From contig JALOSK010000163.1 in the NCBI GenBank assembly GCA_025458465.1, forward strand, positions 1 through 9,514: a stretch of 9,514 bases of DNA. The letters run 5' to 3'. Positions 6,030-9,514 of the stretch are shown here, piece by piece. Numbering within the stretch: the first letter of the stretch is position 1; each line of letters opens with the position of its first letter. Below the pieces are notes generated by a model that saw only the letters and a list, made by a program, of their open reading frames with translations, made no database searches and was not told the DNA's origin. A program made the position numbers and the translations under genes. The DNA is from Sandarakinorhabdus sp. (GTDB lineage Bacteria > Pseudomonadota > Alphaproteobacteria > Sphingomonadales > Sphingomonadaceae).

Positions 6030-7748
6030 CAACTGCTTCTTCAGTTCGGTCTTCAATATCTTGCCATTGGCGTTGCGCGGCAGCGGTTCGTTCGAGAAAT
6101 GCACCGCCACCGGCACCTTGAAGGCCGCCTGCCGCGCCGCCACGAAGGCCCGCAATTCCTCCTCGCTGGCGTGGCCGCCGGGCTTCAGCGTCACGAAGGC
6201 CACCGGCTCCTCGCCCAGCGATTTGTGCGGGCGGCCCACCAGCGCTGCGTCCATCACCGCGGGGTGTTCATAGAGGGCGTTTTCCACCTCCACGCAGTAG
6301 ATATTCTCGCCGCCGCGGATCAGCATGTCCTTGGCGCGGTCGATGATGAAGCAGAAGCCTTCCTCGTCGATGCGCGCCAGATCGCCGGTGCGCACCCAGC
6401 CGTCGATGAAGGTGGCGGCCGTGGCGTCGGGCTTGTTCCAGTAGAGCTTCACCACGTTGGGTCCATAGCCATAAAGCTCGCCCACCTGGTTCGGCCCCAG
6501 CACCTTGCCGTCAGGATCGCGCACCTGCAGATCGCACACCGGCACCGGCGGGCCGCAGCTGTCGGGCCGGTGCTCATAGTCTTCGGCCATGTGGTGGGTG
6601 AAGGTGGCGCTGGTCTCCGTCATGCCCCAGCCGTTGCCGGGCCTGGCCTTGAACTGGCTGCCGATCTGGCGGACCAGTTCGGGCGCCGATGGCGCGCCGC
6701 CGTAGGAGACGGTTTCCAGGCTCGACAGGTCGTATTTGTGGCGATCAGGATGCTCCAGGATCTGCCAGGCGATGGTGGGCACGCCGCCAGCCGAATTGCA
6801 GCGCTCGCGCTCGATCAGGCCCATGGCCTCGACCACGTCCCACTTCTTCATCAGCACCAGCTTCACGCCGCCGACCAGCGCCGGGTTGAGCACGGCGTGG
6901 CAGCCGGTGGCGTGGAAGAACGGCACCGAAAGCAGCGTCGCCTTCTGCGGCGCGTTCGGATCGGCCACCGGCGGCTGCTCCCCGCGCCGCAGGAAGCTGC
7001 GCGCCTGTGAACAGGCAGAGGCCATGATGTTGGAACAGATGTTGCGATGCGTGCCCAGCGCGCCCTTTGGCTTGCCGGTGGTCCCGCTGGTATAGAATAT
7101 GGTGGCATCATCCTCGGGTTGCAGTGCCAGCGCGTCGGCCGGGATCGGGCGGTCGGGCAGGCTGGCCCAATCCTTCGGCCAGCCAATCACCTCTTCCAGC
7201 CGCTGCGCGCGCGGATCGCCCAGTTCCATCTCGCTGGCCCGCGTCACATAGATGGTTTCCAGATCGGGGCAGTTGGGCAGATGTTCGGCGATGCGGTTGT
7301 AGCGTTCGGCATCGATCAGCAGGATTTTCGTGCCGCTGTCGGTCAGGCCATATTCCAGCTCGCCGCCCGTCCACCAGGCATTCAGCGGCGTGACGATCGC
7401 GCCGCACAGCGTGGCGGCATAGAAGGCCACCGGCCATTCCGGCAGGTTGCGCATCACCACCGCCACCCGGTCGCCCTTTTGCAGGCCATTGGCCTTCAGC
7501 CGTTCGGCCAGCGCCAGCGTGGCCCGGGCAAAGGCCTCGAACGTCACCCGTTCGTCATCCAGCACCATGAAGATCTTGTCGCCATGGGCGCGCCCGGCGG
7601 CAAAGCAGTGCGCCAGGCTGGGCGGGGCGTTCTTCCAAACGCGGGTCGGCCGGCCGCCAATGGCGACGGTTTCCATCTCCAGTGGCTGCCCCGGCCCGGT
7701 GAGGATCGCATGCGCATCGGCAATCGACATCGCTGGCCATGTGGTCAT
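6021..7748 (-). CDS. Class I adenylate-forming acyl-CoA synthetase (AMP-binding)
   Basis: Predicted 575 residues from the ATG at 7748, chosen because GGGGATGG lies just upstream; in-frame ATGs at 7766 and 7841 would add 6 or 31 residues with no clear ribosome binding site. All family motifs are present: P-loop TSGTTGKPKG (220-229), GWGMTETSA (373-381), GWVRTGDLA (450-458), the hinge-containing DRAKDMLIRGGENI (470-483), and PRNANGKILK with the catalytic K563 in the mobile C-terminal domain. The enzyme activates a carboxylic acid with ATP to an acyl-adenylate and then to the CoA thioester. The sequence resembles fatty-acid or aromatic-acid CoA ligases, but the substrate cannot be deduced. It is cytosolic, with no signal peptide. 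It is divergent from an aldehyde dehydrogenase gene, which would supply carboxylic acids, so the pair may once have acted in one catabolic route. Confidence 0.92.
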   Translation of the reverse strand: MTTWPAMSIADAHAILTGPGQPLEMETVAIGGRPTRVWKNAPPSLAHCFAAGRAHGDKIFMVLDDERVTFEAFARATLALAERLKANGLQKGDRVAVVMRNLPEWPVAFYAATLCGAIVTPLNAWWTGGELEYGLTDSGTKILLIDAERYNRIAEHLPNCPDLETIYVTRASEMELGDPRAQRLEEVIGWPKDWASLPDRPIPADALALQPEDDATIFYTSGTTGKPKGALGTHRNICSNIMASACSQARSFLRRGEQPPVADPNAPQKATLLSVPFFHATGCHAVLNPALVGGVKLVLMKKWDVVEAMGLIERERCNSAGGVPTIAWQILEHPDRHKYDLSSLETVSYGGAPSAPELVRQIGSQFKARPGNGWGMTETSATFTHHMAEDYEHRPDSCGPPVPVCDLQVRDPDGKVLGPNQVGELYGYGPNVVKLYWNKPDATAATFIDGWVRTGDLARIDEEGFCFIIDRAKDMLIRGGENIYCVEVENALYEHPAVMDAALVGRPHKSLGEEPVAFVTLKPGGHASEEELRAFVAARQAAFKVPVAVHFSNEPLPRNANGKILKTELKKQLAG

Positions 7749-7906
7749 CAATCCATCCCCACTCATCGGTTCTTGTTGGCCACACGATGCCGCAAAGCCG
7801 GGCTGCCGGCCAGCCTGACGAATGGGCGCAGTCCCCTTCATTGTGCGCGGCTTGAGGGCGGCGCGTTCCCGGCCTAGGCTGCGTCCGCAAGATGGAGAGA
7901 AATGCC
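7749..7906. promoter_or_regulatory. Divergent control region of acyl-CoA synthetase and aldehyde dehydrogenase
   Basis: This 158-bp stretch separates the two divergent starts. On the plus strand TTGAGG (7852-7857), a 17-bp spacer and TAGGCT (7875-7880) form a plausible sigma-70-type promoter. GGAGAG (7894-7899), 7 nt before the ATG at 7907, is a good ribosome binding site. No clear promoter was seen for the minus strand. No operator palindrome stands out. Confidence 0.4.
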
Positions 7907-9269
7907 ATGGCCACCATTGCCAAGACCGCCGAATGGGATGCCCGCGACGCCGCGTCGATGCGAGCCGTGCTTGATGCCCAGCGCGCCAGCTTCACCGCCG
8001 AACTGCCAGTGAGCGCCGCCACCCGGCGCGACCGGCTGAACCGGGCGCTGGACGTGGTGCTGAACCACAAGGATCGGCTGGTCGCCGCGCTGTCGGAAGA
8101 TTTCGGCCATCGTTCGACCGAGATGAGCCTTGTTACCGACATCATGGCCTCGGTGAAGCCGATCAAGCATGCGCTGAAGCATCTGGATGCCTGGATGAAG
8201 CCGGAAAAGCGCAAACTGGATTTCCCGCTCGGCCTGCTCGGCGCCAAGGCGCGCATCGAATGGCAGCCCAAGGGCGTGGTGGGCATCATTTCCCCTTGGA
8301 ACTTCCCGGTCAATCTCACCTTCGCCCCGCTGGCCGGGGTGCTGGCGGCGGGCAACCGGGCGATGATCAAGCCATCGGAATATACGCCGGTCACCAGCCA
8401 GGTGATGAAGGAGATCCTCGAAGCCAGCTTCGATGCCACCGAGATCGCGGTGATCACTGGCGGGCCGGAGGTGGGCAAGGCCTTCACCGAACTGCCCTTC
8501 GATCACATCATCTTCACCGGCGCCACCAGCGTGGCGCGGCATGTGATGGCAGCGGCTGCGAAAAATCTGGTGCCCCTGACGCTGGAACTGGGCGGCAAGT
8601 CCCCCACCATCATCAGCCGTTCGGCTGACGTGGCGCAGGCCACCGAGCGCGTGGCGATGGGCAAGCTGATGAACGCCGGTCAGATCTGCCTTGCGCCCGA
8701 TTATCTGCTGGTGCCCGAGGAGAAGGAAGGCGAGATCGTGGAGGGGCTCAAGGCCGCCACGGCGAAAATGTATCCCACCATGCTGGCCAACCCGGATTAC
8801 ACCAGCGTGCTCGGCGCCCGTCACCGCGAACGCTTGGAAGCGCATGTGGAAGATGCCCGTGCCAAGGGCGCGGACGTTGTGGTGGTGAACCCGGCCGGCG
8901 AGGATTTTGCCAAGCAGAACACCAACAAGATGCCGCTGCACATCATCCGCGGCGCCACCGACGAGATGACGGTGATGCAGGAGGAAATCTTCGGGCCGCT
9001 GCTGCCGGCGCCGCGTGCTGGATCGCACCATCTCGGGCGGGGTCACGGTGAACGACGTGATCTTCCACGTCTCCGCCGAAGATCTGCCCTTTGGTGGCAT
9101 CGGCCCGGCCGGCATGGGCAATTATCACGGCCACGATGGCTTCAAGCAATTCAGCCACCCCAAGGCCATTTACAGCCAGCCCAAGATCGATCTGGCCAGT
9201 CTCGCCGGCTTCAAGCCGCCCTATGGCGCGAAGACCGCCAAGGCGCTGGCGCGTGAACTGAAGAAATAA
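7907..9269 (+). pseudogene. Coniferyl-aldehyde-dehydrogenase-type ALDH, disrupted by an internal frameshifting deletion
   Basis: The start is the ATG at 7907, 7 nt after GGAGAG; an earlier ATG at 7892 overlaps that ribosome binding site. The first 367 residues are a normal NAD(P)-dependent aldehyde dehydrogenase: SPWNFP (129-134) with oxyanion N132, cofactor-binding K155, FTGATSVAR (203-211), general base E227 in LELGGKSP, nucleophile C261 in NAGQICLAP, and QEEIFGPLLP (358-367). At about 9008-9014 the frame changes by one base; the family's C-terminus resumes in the other frame with RVLDRTISGGVTVNDVIFHV and LPFGGIGPAGMGNYHG and runs to TAA at 9267. Compared with the family as I know it, about 34 residues between these blocks are missing, so a deletion of roughly 100 bp (length 3n+2) is inferred rather than a single-base error. 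Staying in the first frame gives an unrelated Arg/Gly-rich tail ending at 9256. The protein is very likely inactive. Confidence 0.87.
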
Positions 9270-9273
9270 GGCC

Positions 9274-9514
9274 CTAGGCCGGCGGCTGCGTGGCGATGAA
9301 GGCCGGGGTCGCCAGCAGCCGGTCGGTCAGTTCGGCCAGCGCCGGATTGTGCGTGCGCCAATCGAGATCGGGGAAACGGAACGTCAGATAATCGCAGGCC
9401 ACCGCGATGCAGATATCGCCAAAGCCGCTGCCGCCCGCCCGGCCGTTCATCACGCTGAGCGCGCGTTCGATGGCGCGATATTGCCGGTCCACCCAAGGGC
9501 CGGAGGTGATGCCC
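9274..9514 (-). CDS. Glutathione S-transferase-like protein, C-terminal part (5' end outside window)
   Basis: The minus-strand frame is open from the right edge to TAG at 9274, giving the last ~79 residues. GDICIAVACDYLTFRFPDLDW followed by HNPALAELTDRLLATPAFIATQPP matches the alpha-helical C-terminal domain of the GST superfamily, including the N-capping-box-like GDI(C/A)xA segment and the final 'xRPSFxxT'-like stretch. The N-terminal thioredoxin-like glutathione-binding domain lies beyond the window, so class and substrate cannot be given. It converges on the aldehyde dehydrogenase remnant with only four bases between stop codons. Confidence 0.8.
   Translation of the reverse strand, partial: GITSGPWVDRQYRAIERALSVMNGRAGGSGFGDICIAVACDYLTFRFPDLDWRTHNPALAELTDRLLATPAFIATQPPA

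Noticed and set aside
7874..9121. 415-codon minus-strand frame opposite the aldehyde dehydrogenase
   Set aside because: His/Gly/Arg-rich shadow; the plus strand has the full set of ALDH motifs.

Overview
The window reads as a piece of a GC-rich alphaproteobacterial chromosome, most like a sphingomonad (Sphingomonadales). This is inferred from codon use, the gene families present, and CcrM-type GANTC sites and CtrA-like TTAA half-sites concentrated in one promoter region. No rRNA, tRNA, CRISPR array or insertion sequence was found.

Layout, left to right. A 5'-truncated M20 metallopeptidase (+) ends at 1214. A gene-free stretch, 1215-1485, is unusually AT-rich and holds a perfect 8-bp inverted repeat, four TTAA words and seven GANTC sites. 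It leads into a tight three-gene Tad/Flp-pilus-type operon (+): a TadG-like protein with a repetitive periplasmic domain, then two TadE-like pseudopilins, each joined to the previous gene by an ATGA overlap. On the minus strand follow a TalC-type transaldolase and a XerC-type tyrosine recombinase, overlapping by TTGA. Divergent from these is a small TIGR02594/CHAP-like peptidoglycan hydrolase (+). It converges on a class I acyl-CoA synthetase (-), which is divergent from a coniferyl-aldehyde-dehydrogenase-type gene (+). The window ends in the C-terminal part of a glutathione S-transferase-like gene (-).

Two genes are visibly rearranged. The transaldolase carries a perfect in-frame 51-bp tandem duplication that repeats 17 residues between the Schiff-base lysine strand and the next strand of the barrel. 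The aldehyde dehydrogenase has an apparent internal deletion of roughly 100 bp that shifts the frame just after its EEIFGP motif, so it is annotated as a pseudogene. Both could be real recent mutations or assembly errors; reads would decide.

The most interesting point is the control region before the Tad operon. Seven of the nine GANTC sites found by eye in the whole window lie within 130 bp there, next to a CtrA-like TTAA-N7-TTGA element that overlaps a -35-like hexamer. This suggests cell-cycle (CcrM/GcrA/CtrA) control of a surface-appendage or envelope operon. No clearly new multi-gene system is seen; the remaining genes are recognisable families.
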